From: Arthrobacter sunyaminii
GTDB lineage: Bacteria; Actinomycetota; Actinomycetes; Actinomycetales; Micrococcaceae
Length of the DNA stretch: 64,000 nt
Assembly (NCBI RefSeq): GCF_018866305.1
Contig: NZ_CP076456.1
Coordinates: 744,001 to 808,000, forward strand
Direction of reading: 5' to 3'
Shown: one piece after another, positions 17,215 through 26,679 of the stretch
Position numbering within the stretch: the first letter of the stretch is position 1
Layout of the letters: each line of letters starts with the position of its first letter
Made by a program: the position numbers and the translations under genes
Notes under the pieces: model-generated
Seen by the model: only the letters and a program-made list of their open reading frames with translations
The model's database searches: none
What the model was told of the DNA's origin: nothing

Positions 17215-20200
17215 ATGCGTGAAAACTTGTCGACACTTGCTGCGGTCCTACGCAGATTTTTGGAGCGTGAACTCCCCTCCCTCGGGCCAGATTGGTGGAA
17301 CCAGGGTGTCCTTGCGAAACTGACGTATCAACAACGCGCGTTGGTTGATGAGAACGGTTGGTCAAGCTTGACGGAGCTCGACGCGGCCGCCGTCCTCCGC
17401 GTCGCTGACCAGAATTGGGACCTGTTCCGACGAAAAAACTTGGTCAAATGGGACGACCGTAACTGGTTGAAGGAAGCCTCCAGCGTTCGAAACCGCTGGG
17501 CCCATGATGCCCCCGGGCGCGAGCCAAGCCCCCATCTTGCATACCGGGACCTCGACACGTTGTCCCTCCTCGCCCATGCTCTTGATCCAGGAAGTCCTGA
17601 GGCCGAGCAACTGGCCGAGGCTCGGTCGACAGCATTGGCTGGGCTCGCCCCTGCGTCACGTTCCCTGGCCTTCAGTGGCACAGCTGCTCCGATAACAATC
17701 GCTCCTTCAGGGCTGGTGCCAGGAACCATGGTTCGGGTGAAGGCGCGACCGGAACTGACGGGCGCGATCATGCACGTCGATGACTCGGGATCCCAGCTCA
17801 GATTGAAGGTGTTCCACGGGCAGATGACCCAGATCTACTTTGAATCGCAAGTTGAAATCGTCGAGACAAAGTCGGCTGAGCACCTCGGGGCCGATGAACT
17901 TAAAACACGGATTACTGCCGCACACGTTCTCCATCCTTCTGTGAACAGGCTTTACTCGCTCAACACTGGCCGCATCGAATACGAGCCCTATCAATACCGA
18001 CCCGTCATGAAGATGATTGCTGCCGATCGTCCGCGCCTTCTGATCGCAGACGACGTCGGGGTTGGTAAGACGATCGAAGCGGGCCTGATCATCAAGGAAC
18101 TGCAAGCACGCCAGCAACTCGACTCGATTTTGGTCATCTGCCCCAAGCCGCTGGTCGTGGAAAACAAGTGGCGAAACGAGATGAAGCGGTTCGACGAGGA
18201 CTTCGCGCACCTTGACGCCTCGATGTTGCGTCATTGCATCGATGAGGTCCGGGCTGAGGGGCGTTGGCCCACACGGTACCGGAAGGCCATACTCCCCTAC
18301 TCGTTGCTCAACGAGAAACTCCTCCTCGGCGACGATACGGGGCGCAGGCCCCGGCCAGGCCTGACCTCACTCCTGCCTCCGGTCAAGTTCGACCTAGTCA
18401 TCGTTGACGAGGCGCATCACGTTCGGAATAGCGAGACGTGGGGCCACCGCGTCGTCAAACATCTGCTAGATTCCGCAGAAGCGGCCGTGCTCATCTCTGC
18501 GACGCCGATCCAGACAGGCAGCGAAGATCTCCGTACCCTCCTGCGCCTACTACGGCCCGACACGTTCGTAGACAACCAGACATTTGACCTGATGCGCGAG
18601 CCGAACGCGTACCTCGCCAACGTCGAGAGCGCGGTCAGGTTGGCGGGGGACACTTGGCAGACCACAGCGCTGGAAGCCCTCACGGAGGCGCTTCAGACAT
18701 CTTGGGGTAGCCGCGTCCTGCGCGCAGACCCTCGAACGCAGGAAATCCGAGACCTTCTCGGCCAAAACCACGTAACGGACCATGACCGCGTCAAGGCCCT
18801 GCGACTAGCGCAGTCAATGAATACGTTTTCCGGTCTCATCAACCGCACGCGCCGCCGAGACATCGGCTCCTTCACGACACGCAAGTCTGAAACCTTCGAG
18901 GTCGACTTCACACCGGATCAGGCAGAATTGTATGGGGAATTACTTGACCTTGCCGGCCGCATCGCAACCAGCAAAGGGCATGGCCAGTCCCTCGACTTCG
19001 TGCTTTCGACCCTGCAGCGGCAGGCTGCGAGTTGTCTTAATGGATTGGCACCCTTTATCGAGGATCTCCTCCAGCGCAAGCTTACCCACGAGGAGCTGAG
19101 CGAGGCCGACGTCGAGGCGGACGAGTTAGACGCATCCCTTTTGGAGTCATTCGTGGCCGAGATTAGAGAGATTGCCACCAGCGCCGCGGCACTGACGGAG
19201 GACCCAAAGCTTGAGCGGCTCATGAGCTACGTTGATGAGAAACAACAGTTGTCCAACAACAAACTTTTGGTCTTCAGCACGTTCCGACACACCCTCCGCT
19301 ATCTCCACTCCCGTCTGGTGTCGGCAGGCGCCCGGGTCGGGCTCGTACATGGCGGAATTTCCGACGATGATCGACGCGATCTTCGGGCTCGATTCGCGAA
19401 GGATAAGCGCGAGCCGGATGCCATTGACGTCCTGCTGTCATCCGAGGTCGGCACTGAAGGGCTGGACTACCAATTCTGTGACGCGCTGGTGAACTACGAT
19501 CTTCCGTGGAACCCGATGCGTATTGAGCAGCGGATTGGCCGCATTGATCGCCGGGGGCAGCAGAGCGAGTCCGTCTCAATCAAAAACCTAATCGTCAGTG
19601 GCACCGTCGATGCAGCCATCTTCGAGCGATGCCTCATGCGGATTGGTGTCTTCCAGCGGGCCCTCGGTGGCAGCGAAGCGATCCTTGGCGAGCTGACAAG
19701 GGAGATTCGGAAGATTGGCGAAGACCTTACGCTCACAGAGCCGGAGCGGGAGGTCCGGCTGCAGCAGCTCGCGGACAATAGGATCGGCCGGATTCAGGAG
19801 CAGGAGCAGCTTGAGGAGCGAGAGAGTGCCCTCTTCGGCCTCCCGTTGAAAAAGCTCGATGCCGAGGGCGTCGAGCAGGCGGCCAGCCCATGGCTCGCAC
19901 CCAGCCAATTGGCCCGCCTAGTACAGCGCTACCTACTTGACTGCGGTTACGAACGAGCAGACTCATTGTTCGAGCGCCCTGTCGCACTGATCCGGCCAAG
20001 CAAGGACGTCCGCTCAACCCTTTACGCCGACGCCCAAGCGACCGCACCCGAAAGCGGTTCGCTGTGGCAGCGCTGGTTGAGTCGCGGGACAGGGCAATCA
20101 CGAAGGCTCACCTTCGATCCAGGCTTGGCCGACAGCAACGACGTCGAACTCCTCTCGCCAGTCCATGAGTTGGTACGTGCGGCCGCAAAACACCAAGAGG

Positions 20201-20727
20201 GTTTTTCGGCCGAAGCTAAGGTGGCTTTGCAGGTCCAATCAAAGACCGTTCCTGCAGGTCTCTATCCACTTGCCGTCCACGCCTGGACCTATCTGGGTTC
20301 CCGCGACGACTTCGAGGTGGCTGTGGCAACGACCGATTCGGCGCTCTCCGAGGAGATGAGTCGCCTTCTAATCGAGGCGTCTGACTCGTCAGCATCAGTT
20401 GAATCGCATGCCGCCGGCGAGGTCGATGAGCGGCATTACATGGCGTGGACGGATTCCAGGACCGCGCACATCGATCGGACCCGGGGGCACGTCGAGAACC
20501 AACTGGCATCGCTCACTACGACCCACCATGCCCGAGTCCAACTCCTCGAGGACCAGATTGGCAAGGCGTCCCACGAGAACATACGTCGTATGCGTGAATC
20601 AGAACTACGCTCGCTCGAGGATGATTATGGAACACGCATCAAGAAGCTTAAAATGACCATCCAACGCAGTGACGTCACGACTACACTCCTTTGCTCAGGA
20701 ATTGTCGAGGTCGTTGGTGGCGACTGA
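17215..20727 (+). CDS. HEPN-SNF2 helicase (HepA/DrmD-like)
   Basis: 1170 residues; ATG preceded by AGGAG. The N-terminal 110 residues form a Swt1-like HEPN unit with VRNRWAHD (R92, H97), strikingly like that of the giant protein at 2012. A SNF2-family helicase follows: DDVGVGKTIEAG (about 278), IVDEAHHVRN (about 398), ISATPIQTG, and the C-lobe with SSEVGTEGLDYQF and QRIGRIDRRGQ (about 771). The C-terminal 150 residues are rich in charged helices, probably coiled coil. It resembles the SNF2 helicase DrmD of DISARM in class, but no DISARM methylase, drmA, drmB or drmC is nearby. The next gene overlaps its end by 11 bases, so the two proteins are translationally coupled and likely one system. 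Confidence 0.85.
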   Translation: MRENLSTLAAVLRRFLERELPSLGPDWWNQGVLAKLTYQQRALVDENGWSSLTELDAAAVLRVADQNWDLFRRKNLVKWDDRNWLKEASSVRNRWAHDAPGREPSPHLAYRDLDTLSLLAHALDPGSPEAEQLAEARSTALAGLAPASRSLAFSGTAAPITIAPSGLVPGTMVRVKARPELTGAIMHVDDSGSQLRLKVFHGQMTQIYFESQVEIVETKSAEHLGADELKTRITAAHVLHPSVNRLYSLNTGRIEYEPYQYRPVMKMIAADRPRLLIADDVGVGKTIEAGLIIKELQARQQLDSILVICPKPLVVENKWRNEMKRFDEDFAHLDASMLRHCIDEVRAEGRWPTRYRKAILPYSLLNEKLLLGDDTGRRPRPGLTSLLPPVKFDLVIVDEAHHVRNSETWGHRVVKHLLDSAEAAVLISATPIQTGSEDLRTLLRLLRPDTFVDNQTFDLMREPNAYLANVESAVRLAGDTWQTTALEALTEALQTSWGSRVLRADPRTQEIRDLLGQNHVTDHDRVKALRLAQSMNTFSGLINRTRRRDIGSFTTRKSETFEVDFTPDQAELYGELLDLAGRIATSKGHGQSLDFVLSTLQRQAASCLNGLAPFIEDLLQRKLTHEELSEADVEADELDASLLESFVAEIREIATSAAALTEDPKLERLMSYVDEKQQLSNNKLLVFSTFRHTLRYLHSRLVSAGARVGLVHGGISDDDRRDLRARFAKDKREPDAIDVLLSSEVGTEGLDYQFCDALVNYDLPWNPMRIEQRIGRIDRRGQQSESVSIKNLIVSGTVDAAIFERCLMRIGVFQRALGGSEAILGELTREIRKIGEDLTLTEPEREVRLQQLADNRIGRIQEQEQLEERESALFGLPLKKLDAEGVEQAASPWLAPSQLARLVQRYLLDCGYERADSLFERPVALIRPSKDVRSTLYADAQATAPESGSLWQRWLSRGTGQSRRLTFDPGLADSNDVELLSPVHELVRAAAKHQEGFSAEAKVALQVQSKTVPAGLYPLAVHAWTYLGSRDDFEVAVATTDSALSEEMSRLLIEASDSSASVESHAAGEVDERHYMAWTDSRTAHIDRTRGHVENQLASLTTTHHARVQLLEDQIGKASHENIRRMRESELRSLEDDYGTRIKKLKMTIQRSDVTTTLLCSGIVEVVGGD

Positions 20728-23700
20728 AATCACGTTCGATAGCATCGCGGCTTCCGGACGCGCGATTGTGGAGGCGCACAAAGGGAAGAAAGGTTTCGAC
20801 GAGGGCATCCGCCGACTGCTGTCGGAGTTGTACCCAGACAACGCGCACTTCATTTACGAACTGCTTCAAAATGCTGAGGATGCAAGGGCAACCGTCGTCG
20901 AATTCGAGTTGCACGACAGCGATCTTGAGGTGCGCCACAACGGGGCACGAGTATTCTCGCTCAAAGACATTGACTCGATCACGAATATTGGCGACTCCAC
21001 GAAGCAGGACGACCCTACGCAAATTGGCAAGTTCGGGGTGGGATTCAAGGCTGTCTACTCTTACACAAGTCGCCCCGAAATTAGGTCGGGAACGCACGCT
21101 TTCGCCATTGAGGAACTTTTTATAAATGAACGTATTGCTGGCGAAGCTCGGATGGGTTGGACCAGTTTCCGGTTTCCGTTCAACCGACAGGAGAAGCCAG
21201 CACGCGTTGCCGTCGAGGAAATCAGTCGTGGGCTCGTAGAGCTTGACGAGAAAACTCTGCTCTTCCTTAACTACATCGGCACTGTAACGTACACGCTTCC
21301 TGATGGAACCCTTGGAATCATCGAACGGCGGGATCTCGACGGCCAAGCCATCACCATCGAAAAGTCGGAAGGTGACGTTATCGTCGAGTCCCACTGGTTG
21401 CGCCTTATCGGCCCAGCAAGTATCGAACACGACGGCTCCCATCCACTCTCGGTAGCAGCGGCATTCCGCCTCAAGATGAGCGAGCAGGTAAAGCCGAAGC
21501 GTGGAAAGCAGAAGGATGGGGGGAATGCTCCCGCCGACCTAACGCGATCCATCGTTCCCCTCGATCAAGGCGACGTATCAATCTACTTTCCGGCCATAAA
21601 GGAGTCCTCCGGCTTCAAGTTCCACATTCATGCCCCCTTTGCCTCGACCGTGGCCCGAGACAGCGTCCGCGCTGACCCGGGCAACGTTCAGCTCATCGAG
21701 GATATCGGAGCGTTGATCGTCGATGCGCTACCCCGGTTGCGTGATGAGGGCCTCATCGATGACAACTTCCTTGCGACCCTTCCCAACCACGACGATCCCA
21801 TTGCCTATCCGTACAGCCTTCTCCGGAACGCAACCACGCACGCATTTAATGAACTCGAGATTACTCCGATGCGCGGTGGTGGGTACGCACCTGCAAGATC
21901 TATGGTGTCCAGTCCTGGTGAGTTTAGGAACTGGCTGGCGGAGGGTGACCTGCCCTTCCTGTTAGGGATGGCTGGGATCGAAGGTGGGGAGGCTCCGCAC
22001 TGGATACGCGACCGTGACGGCCGGCCCGGCCGGTTCCTTGCAGGGCTCGACACAATCGAGTTTGCTTGGCCCGAATTAGGGGCTGCCCTACGCGAATGCC
22101 GCGACGTCGGCGATGCTGATAGTTCCCACCTGCGGGGATGGGTCGACTGGCTCGCGGCTAAAAGCGACAGTTCGATTGTCAACCTCTACCAATTGCTCGG
22201 CCGAGGATACTCCACCCAACTGATGCACTTCCACGGCGTCCTGCCGTTGATCCCCCTTGTCCGCATTGCCCGCCGCGGAAAGAACGAGCATGTTAGGGGT
22301 CCTGAAACGCACCTCCCTTCCAACGCGAAGGATAAAAGCCAGAATCGCGTTCGAGCTGAAGTGGCATATTTCGATGATGATGAGGACCAAACGCGCGCGG
22401 CCAACCTGCAGGTGTTCTATCGCGCCGCCGGAGTGCGTCGCTGGGACGAAACGGCGCGGATTGAGGCCCGCCTCAAGCCGTACAGGGTGCGGAACCGGCC
22501 AATGCCGGAAGGGGGGCAGGTTAAGAAGCACCTCGACGACGTCGGAGCCTTCACCCAGTACGCTCTAACTCACCGCGAATCTGCCCGGCGCCTCTTTAGG
22601 GACGTGCCGTTCCTCGTCTCGCCTCTGCCCGGTGGGCCACTGACCTGGATTTCCCCGGGCGAGAGCTACCTCGACCTTCCTTACAGAACGACGGGCCTCT
22701 CGTCCCTATACCCGTCGGTTCTGTATGACGAAGATGGAGACTTCTACGAAGAGCCATACCCGGTGGCAGGCTATTACCTCGAAATCGACGGGTTCGAGGA
22801 TTTTCTTGGACTCGTGGGTTCGATCGTAGGAATCAAGATCACGGATAGTAACGTGTTCAACAACCCGCTACTAAAAAGAGAATGGTGGAAGAACTACCGC
22901 CACAGCGTGCACACCGAAATGGTCGATTGGGACATCGAAAACCTCGACAAAATCATCGCTTCAGGCGACCCTAACCTGATTCGCACTCTCTGGAGTGCCG
23001 TCGTAGATGCGCGAGCCGACAAAGCCACAGCGATCTACCGAGCGAATAAAAGTGCACGCAGCTACAGCTTTTATTCCCGGCTGGTACAAAAGCTCAAGTC
23101 TAAAGCTTGGGTTCTTGATGGGAATGGGGACCTACGACGTCCCAGCGAGGTGACGATCGATGGCCTTCCTGACGACTGGGAGCGTCCCAGCGCGAGTTCC
23201 CTCGTGCACAAGCTCGATTTTGGGGCAGAACTGGCCGAACGCCACCAGAAGGCTGAGGGCGTCAGTGACTTCCTCCGGGAAGAAGGCCTCGACGGCGGCA
23301 TCGACCTCCTGCGTGAAGCCAAAAATGCAGGTATCCCGTTCACTGCAATCCTTGACTTCATTTCTGAGCAGGCATTAGTCCATCGATTTCCTGAGTCGGC
23401 CTCCGGCGACCCTGGCCGGCGCTCGACTGTAGCCGCGCAGGACGCACTTACTGCTCCGGTTTACCAGAGCGAGCTGCGGCTGCGGAGCGTCATTGATGGG
23501 CAGGGCCAGGCCGGTGGCGAGTCCAGAGGTTATCTGCAAGGGCAGTACACCAGTGATGTGGGCGAGATGTTCTGCCAAGCGTGCCAGAAACCGCTCCCGT
23601 TCAAAGTAGGAGGCCGGTGGTACTTCGAATCGGTCCGCTTCATAAACGGCCGCAAGCAGGCGCATGCGGCCAACGCCATGGCCCTGTGTCCACTCTGCGC

Positions 23701-23920
23701 GGCTCTCTACAAGCACACGCGTGAAACAAGCAATGAAGCCCTTCTCGCGGTGTTGTCGCATATTGAGGTCAAGGAGGGCCAGGGTCTCGTGGAGATTCCC
23801 CTGATTCTGAACGGCAAGCGAATCAAGATTCAGTTCACCGGAAAGCACGCGATAGATCTTCAATCGGCGCTACGCGTGGCTGGCGATGAGCGCGCAACAA
23901 CCGCCACCGTTAGTAACTAA
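20717..23920 (+). CDS. GHKL (Hsp90/sacsin-like) ATPase with C-terminal zinc finger
   Basis: 1067 residues. The frame is open from a GTG at 20669, but a GTG at 20717 has GAGG six bases ahead (20707-20710) and overlaps the upstream stop by 11 bases; I prefer it. The N-terminus carries the GHKL ATP site: YELLQNAEDARA (N box, Asn about 52), then IGKFGVGFKAVYSY (G-loop), as in sacsin and Hsp90. The long middle is unrecognised. Near the end is FCQACQKP, about 35 residues, then NAMALCPLCAALYKH, a CxxC/CxxC zinc site arranged like an HNH nuclease finger, but the usual HNH metal-binding His is not clear. GHKL ATPases next to SNF2 helicases have been noted in restriction-like loci (the MORC-related family). 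Probably an ATP-driven clamp or switch that works with the HEPN-SNF2 helicase. Confidence 0.82.
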   Translation: MATEITFDSIAASGRAIVEAHKGKKGFDEGIRRLLSELYPDNAHFIYELLQNAEDARATVVEFELHDSDLEVRHNGARVFSLKDIDSITNIGDSTKQDDPTQIGKFGVGFKAVYSYTSRPEIRSGTHAFAIEELFINERIAGEARMGWTSFRFPFNRQEKPARVAVEEISRGLVELDEKTLLFLNYIGTVTYTLPDGTLGIIERRDLDGQAITIEKSEGDVIVESHWLRLIGPASIEHDGSHPLSVAAAFRLKMSEQVKPKRGKQKDGGNAPADLTRSIVPLDQGDVSIYFPAIKESSGFKFHIHAPFASTVARDSVRADPGNVQLIEDIGALIVDALPRLRDEGLIDDNFLATLPNHDDPIAYPYSLLRNATTHAFNELEITPMRGGGYAPARSMVSSPGEFRNWLAEGDLPFLLGMAGIEGGEAPHWIRDRDGRPGRFLAGLDTIEFAWPELGAALRECRDVGDADSSHLRGWVDWLAAKSDSSIVNLYQLLGRGYSTQLMHFHGVLPLIPLVRIARRGKNEHVRGPETHLPSNAKDKSQNRVRAEVAYFDDDEDQTRAANLQVFYRAAGVRRWDETARIEARLKPYRVRNRPMPEGGQVKKHLDDVGAFTQYALTHRESARRLFRDVPFLVSPLPGGPLTWISPGESYLDLPYRTTGLSSLYPSVLYDEDGDFYEEPYPVAGYYLEIDGFEDFLGLVGSIVGIKITDSNVFNNPLLKREWWKNYRHSVHTEMVDWDIENLDKIIASGDPNLIRTLWSAVVDARADKATAIYRANKSARSYSFYSRLVQKLKSKAWVLDGNGDLRRPSEVTIDGLPDDWERPSASSLVHKLDFGAELAERHQKAEGVSDFLREEGLDGGIDLLREAKNAGIPFTAILDFISEQALVHRFPESASGDPGRRSTVAAQDALTAPVYQSELRLRSVIDGQGQAGGESRGYLQGQYTSDVGEMFCQACQKPLPFKVGGRWYFESVRFINGRKQAHAANAMALCPLCAALYKHTRETSNEALLAVLSHIEVKEGQGLVEIPLILNGKRIKIQFTGKHAIDLQSALRVAGDERATTATVSN

Positions 23921-24314
23921 GGGGGCAAGTTCACTACTACAGATGTGCCCGTACCCGGATCGCTTGCCGATGAGGATTCGGTGAGATGCGGTCTACAAGC
24001 TCTGGTCATGGGGGAAGGGCCTCGAGTCTGATAACCCTCTGCCACCGTCCGCAGTCGCCCTCAACTATGAGCGGGCTGACTTTTCATGCCTGACGCGGTG
24101 ATTGATGCCGCAGTGGACGAGCTGGGGCGGCAACTGGAGAGGTAAGGACTTGATCCATGTCGAGCTGCGACTCAAATGCGCAGGGCTCCCCGGCAGCTGT
24201 CTTGTTCTCCAGCGGAGAGTGGCAGTGGAAAAAAACTTGCGATGTGGTGAAAAAGCCGGTGGGCGGCAGGCCTTTCAGCTTCCGGGCTGAGGTCCATTGA
24301 CCCGTCTGTCGGCC
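23921..24314. other. intergenic region between convergent genes
   Basis: 394 bases between the ATPase stop and the NERD-helicase stop. I see no gene with a ribosome site and no strong terminator; only a weak TGAGGTC/GGCCTCA pairing near 24289-24315. It may contain decayed sequence. Confidence 0.4.
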
Positions 24315-25991
24315 TCAAACACCAGGAACCCAGCTCTCAGCCCGCCCCAAAGCCAGCTCCAGATCCCGACCGCCGGCACCGGAAATAAGCTTCTGGTCGC
24401 CGACCACCATCAGCAGGCAGCGCGCCCGGGACAGACCGACGTAGAGCTGCTCGGGCGCCCGGGCGAGGTCCTTGAACCCGTTCACGCACAGGATCACCAC
24501 CGACCGTTCCAGCCCCTTGAAGCCCAAGACGTGCCCGTAGAACTCCTCGTCGTCGTCGTGAAAGGCCTGCCAGTACTCGGGAATGAGTTTGGACTCAAAG
24601 GCTTCCTGATGCACGGGATGCCGTTCCTTGGTGGTGAGCAGCGCGATCTGGTTCCGCGCCCAGCCCTCCTCGATCAACACGTCCACGCAGTCACTCGCAA
24701 CGTCCAGGGCATCCTCGGTGGCGCAGTCGATCACCCGTACCGGCAGTCCGTCGCCGCCGCGGGGTAGAAAGTGCTCGCCGGAGAACCCCCGGAAGGTGTG
24801 GGCGATGCGCTTGGTGTTCCGCAGGTTCTCGTCAATATGCAGCGTCACCAGGTTCGCCGTCTGGTCGATGCTGGTTCCGGCGGCGCCGGCGTCCCACCGG
24901 CCGTAGACGTTCTGCCGTTCGTCCATGAAGGCGAACACTCCGCCGTCGTCGGGCTTCTTCAGGCAGGCCAGCAGCCCCTCCCACCACAAGGGGGCGAAGT
25001 CCTGGGCCTCGTCGACGACGACGGCATCCAGCTTGGTCTGCACGTCCAGGGAGGCTGCGAGTTCCTTGAGTAGGCGGGGCATGCCCTGATCGAAGTACTC
25101 CTGCCCGGCGCCGTCGGGGACGCCCAGGGATTTGGCATACTCGTGGAACTCGCCGACGAAGACCGGCTTGGCCTGCCGCCAAGTGGAGACCTCGCGGCGC
25201 AGATGCTCGGCCAGTCCCTTGTTGTAGCAGAACAGGCCGACACGCTGGCCGTCCTTGGCCAGGCGCCGGGCCTTCTCGACGGCAAGCCAAGTCTTGCCGC
25301 TGCCGGCACCGCCGACAAACCGGGCCCGTGGGATGGCGCGGGTGGAATCGAGCAGAACCTTCTGCCGCTCCGTGAGCTGGTCCTGCCGGGCCTCGAGCTC
25401 ATCGGCGTCGCCGGCGGGGGAAGAATCAGGGTCGAAGTCTCCGGAAAGGTGGGGGAGGATCCGTTCCAGGAACTTGCCTGCAAGCGCACTGCCGCCTTGG
25501 GCCTCGTGTTCGATGGCGTGGCGGATCAGCGCGGCGCAGTTGTGCATCCCGGTCTGGTCGATGATGAGGCCGCGGGGGATGCCCGCCATCTGCCAGTCCG
25601 CCGGTACGCGTGTGTAGGGTAGGCACGCCATATAGGCGAAGCGGCTGGTCAGCGGCGATCCCAGCCGGTCCTTGAGCCAGTCCTTGAAGGCGTGCTGGGC
25701 GCCCTGGGCCTGAGCGATGGGGCTGCGCAGCTTACGTTTGCCGGTGCTGTCGGACTGGTACCACTGGCCGTTGTCCACCGACACGAGTCCGCCCTTGACC
25801 TCGATGGCGGCGAGTCCGACGCCGGGCCACAGGACCAGGATATCGATCTCGTGTTCGGCCCGGCCATGCCGCACCTGCACCGAGTGCGCCAGAACGACCT
25901 CGTCGGGCAGCTGGGCGCGCAGGGCGTCCCACAGTGCCTTTTCGGCCAGCTGGCCGTCCTCAAAGTCTGGCGCGTCCGGTATGCAGTGCAC
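24315..25991 (-). CDS. NERD-nuclease / UvrD-like SF1 helicase
   Basis: 558 residues from a GTG at 25991 with GGGGGAA five bases ahead. The N-terminal NERD domain is a PD-(D/E)xK nuclease fold: HEIDILVLWPG (D50) and AAIEVKGG (E64, K66) keep the catalytic residues. From about 200 an SF1 helicase core follows: VGGAGSGKTWLA (228-234), VVDEAQDFAPLWW (327-331) and, near the end, LYVGLSRARCLLMVVGD. It would bind and unwind DNA ends and cut them. It lies opposite in direction to its flanking helicases and divergent from the NYN gene, with 226 bases between. The protein seems complete. Such NERD-helicases occur both in defence islands and as general repair-type proteins, so a host role cannot be excluded. 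Confidence 0.88.
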   Translation of the reverse strand: MHCIPDAPDFEDGQLAEKALWDALRAQLPDEVVLAHSVQVRHGRAEHEIDILVLWPGVGLAAIEVKGGLVSVDNGQWYQSDSTGKRKLRSPIAQAQGAQHAFKDWLKDRLGSPLTSRFAYMACLPYTRVPADWQMAGIPRGLIIDQTGMHNCAALIRHAIEHEAQGGSALAGKFLERILPHLSGDFDPDSSPAGDADELEARQDQLTERQKVLLDSTRAIPRARFVGGAGSGKTWLAVEKARRLAKDGQRVGLFCYNKGLAEHLRREVSTWRQAKPVFVGEFHEYAKSLGVPDGAGQEYFDQGMPRLLKELAASLDVQTKLDAVVVDEAQDFAPLWWEGLLACLKKPDDGGVFAFMDERQNVYGRWDAGAAGTSIDQTANLVTLHIDENLRNTKRIAHTFRGFSGEHFLPRGGDGLPVRVIDCATEDALDVASDCVDVLIEEGWARNQIALLTTKERHPVHQEAFESKLIPEYWQAFHDDDEEFYGHVLGFKGLERSVVILCVNGFKDLARAPEQLYVGLSRARCLLMVVGDQKLISGAGGRDLELALGRAESWVPGV

Positions 25992-26217
25992 GATTCCCCC
26001 TTATCGTGCCGGCGGCAATGCCGGCTCCTGCCCGTCAGGGTACTCGATCTTTGGAGCACCGGCCCTACTGCGACGTTAACCGCAGCAGGGAAGCCCATCA
26101 AACCGTGAAGCATCAAACTTGGACCAACAGTGAAAACTGGTTCACACAGTTGCAGTGGCGAAAACATCCTGTTATGGTTTTTCTATAGCCAAGCTGCAAT
26201 CGAAAATGGGGGAGAAA

Positions 26218-26679
26218 ATGAATATCGGAAGCCGGTCGATACACCTTGTCGACATCGAGAATCAGATGGGTGGAGCAGTAAGCTCGGCAGCCATCTCGAA
26301 ATTCTTTGAACACTATTGCGAAACAGTCGGCATAGGCGAACAGGATCACGTTGTGGTGGGTGTGTCGAGCAGTCAAGCTCTCATGGAGCTCCCACTCTCT
26401 CTGATGGGCGCTTATCGATTCGTCTTCATGCCAGGGACGGATGGTGCCGATAAGGCACTCCAGGATGTCATGTTGAATGAGTGTCTTCCGGAACGTTTTT
26501 CTACGATTATTTGCGCCAGCGGCGATGGCGGTTTTGTCCCAGCGATTTCGGCCCTGACGGCTGAAAAAGCTCATGTCATCGTTGCTGCGCCTCTTAATTC
26601 GATTGCTAAGACGATGCGCATGGCGGCACACCAAACCATTGAACTCTCTATTGATTATCTCGAACAGGACGTTGCCTAA
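26218..26679 (+). CDS. NYN-domain (PIN-like) ribonuclease
   Basis: 153 residues. The open frame reaches back to 26155, but ATG 26218 is preceded by GGGGGAG at the right distance and the domain begins just after it. NYN pattern: IHLVDIENQMGG (first Asp), GTDGADKALQDVM (second acidic pair), ICASGDGGFVPAIS (third). Classical members have SGDxDF; here the second Asp is Gly, so one metal ligand is changed. NYN proteins are metal-dependent RNases. The stop codon (26677-26679) directly abuts the TTG start of the methylase-like gene, implying coupled translation. AT content is higher than average, as in the partner gene. Confidence 0.78.
   Translation: MNIGSRSIHLVDIENQMGGAVSSAAISKFFEHYCETVGIGEQDHVVVGVSSSQALMELPLSLMGAYRFVFMPGTDGADKALQDVMLNECLPERFSTIICASGDGGFVPAISALTAEKAHVIVAAPLNSIAKTMRMAAHQTIELSIDYLEQDVA

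Noticed and set aside
16928..17323. 131-codon plus-strand frame before the HEPN-SNF2 gene
   Set aside because: No ribosome site or recognisable domain and it overlaps the well-supported start at 17215.
17215..23920. DISARM system
   Set aside because: Only a SNF2 helicase of DrmD class is present; drmA, drmB, drmC and a DISARM methylase are missing.
24102..24290. 62-codon frame between convergent genes
   Set aside because: No ribosome site, no domain, unusual composition.
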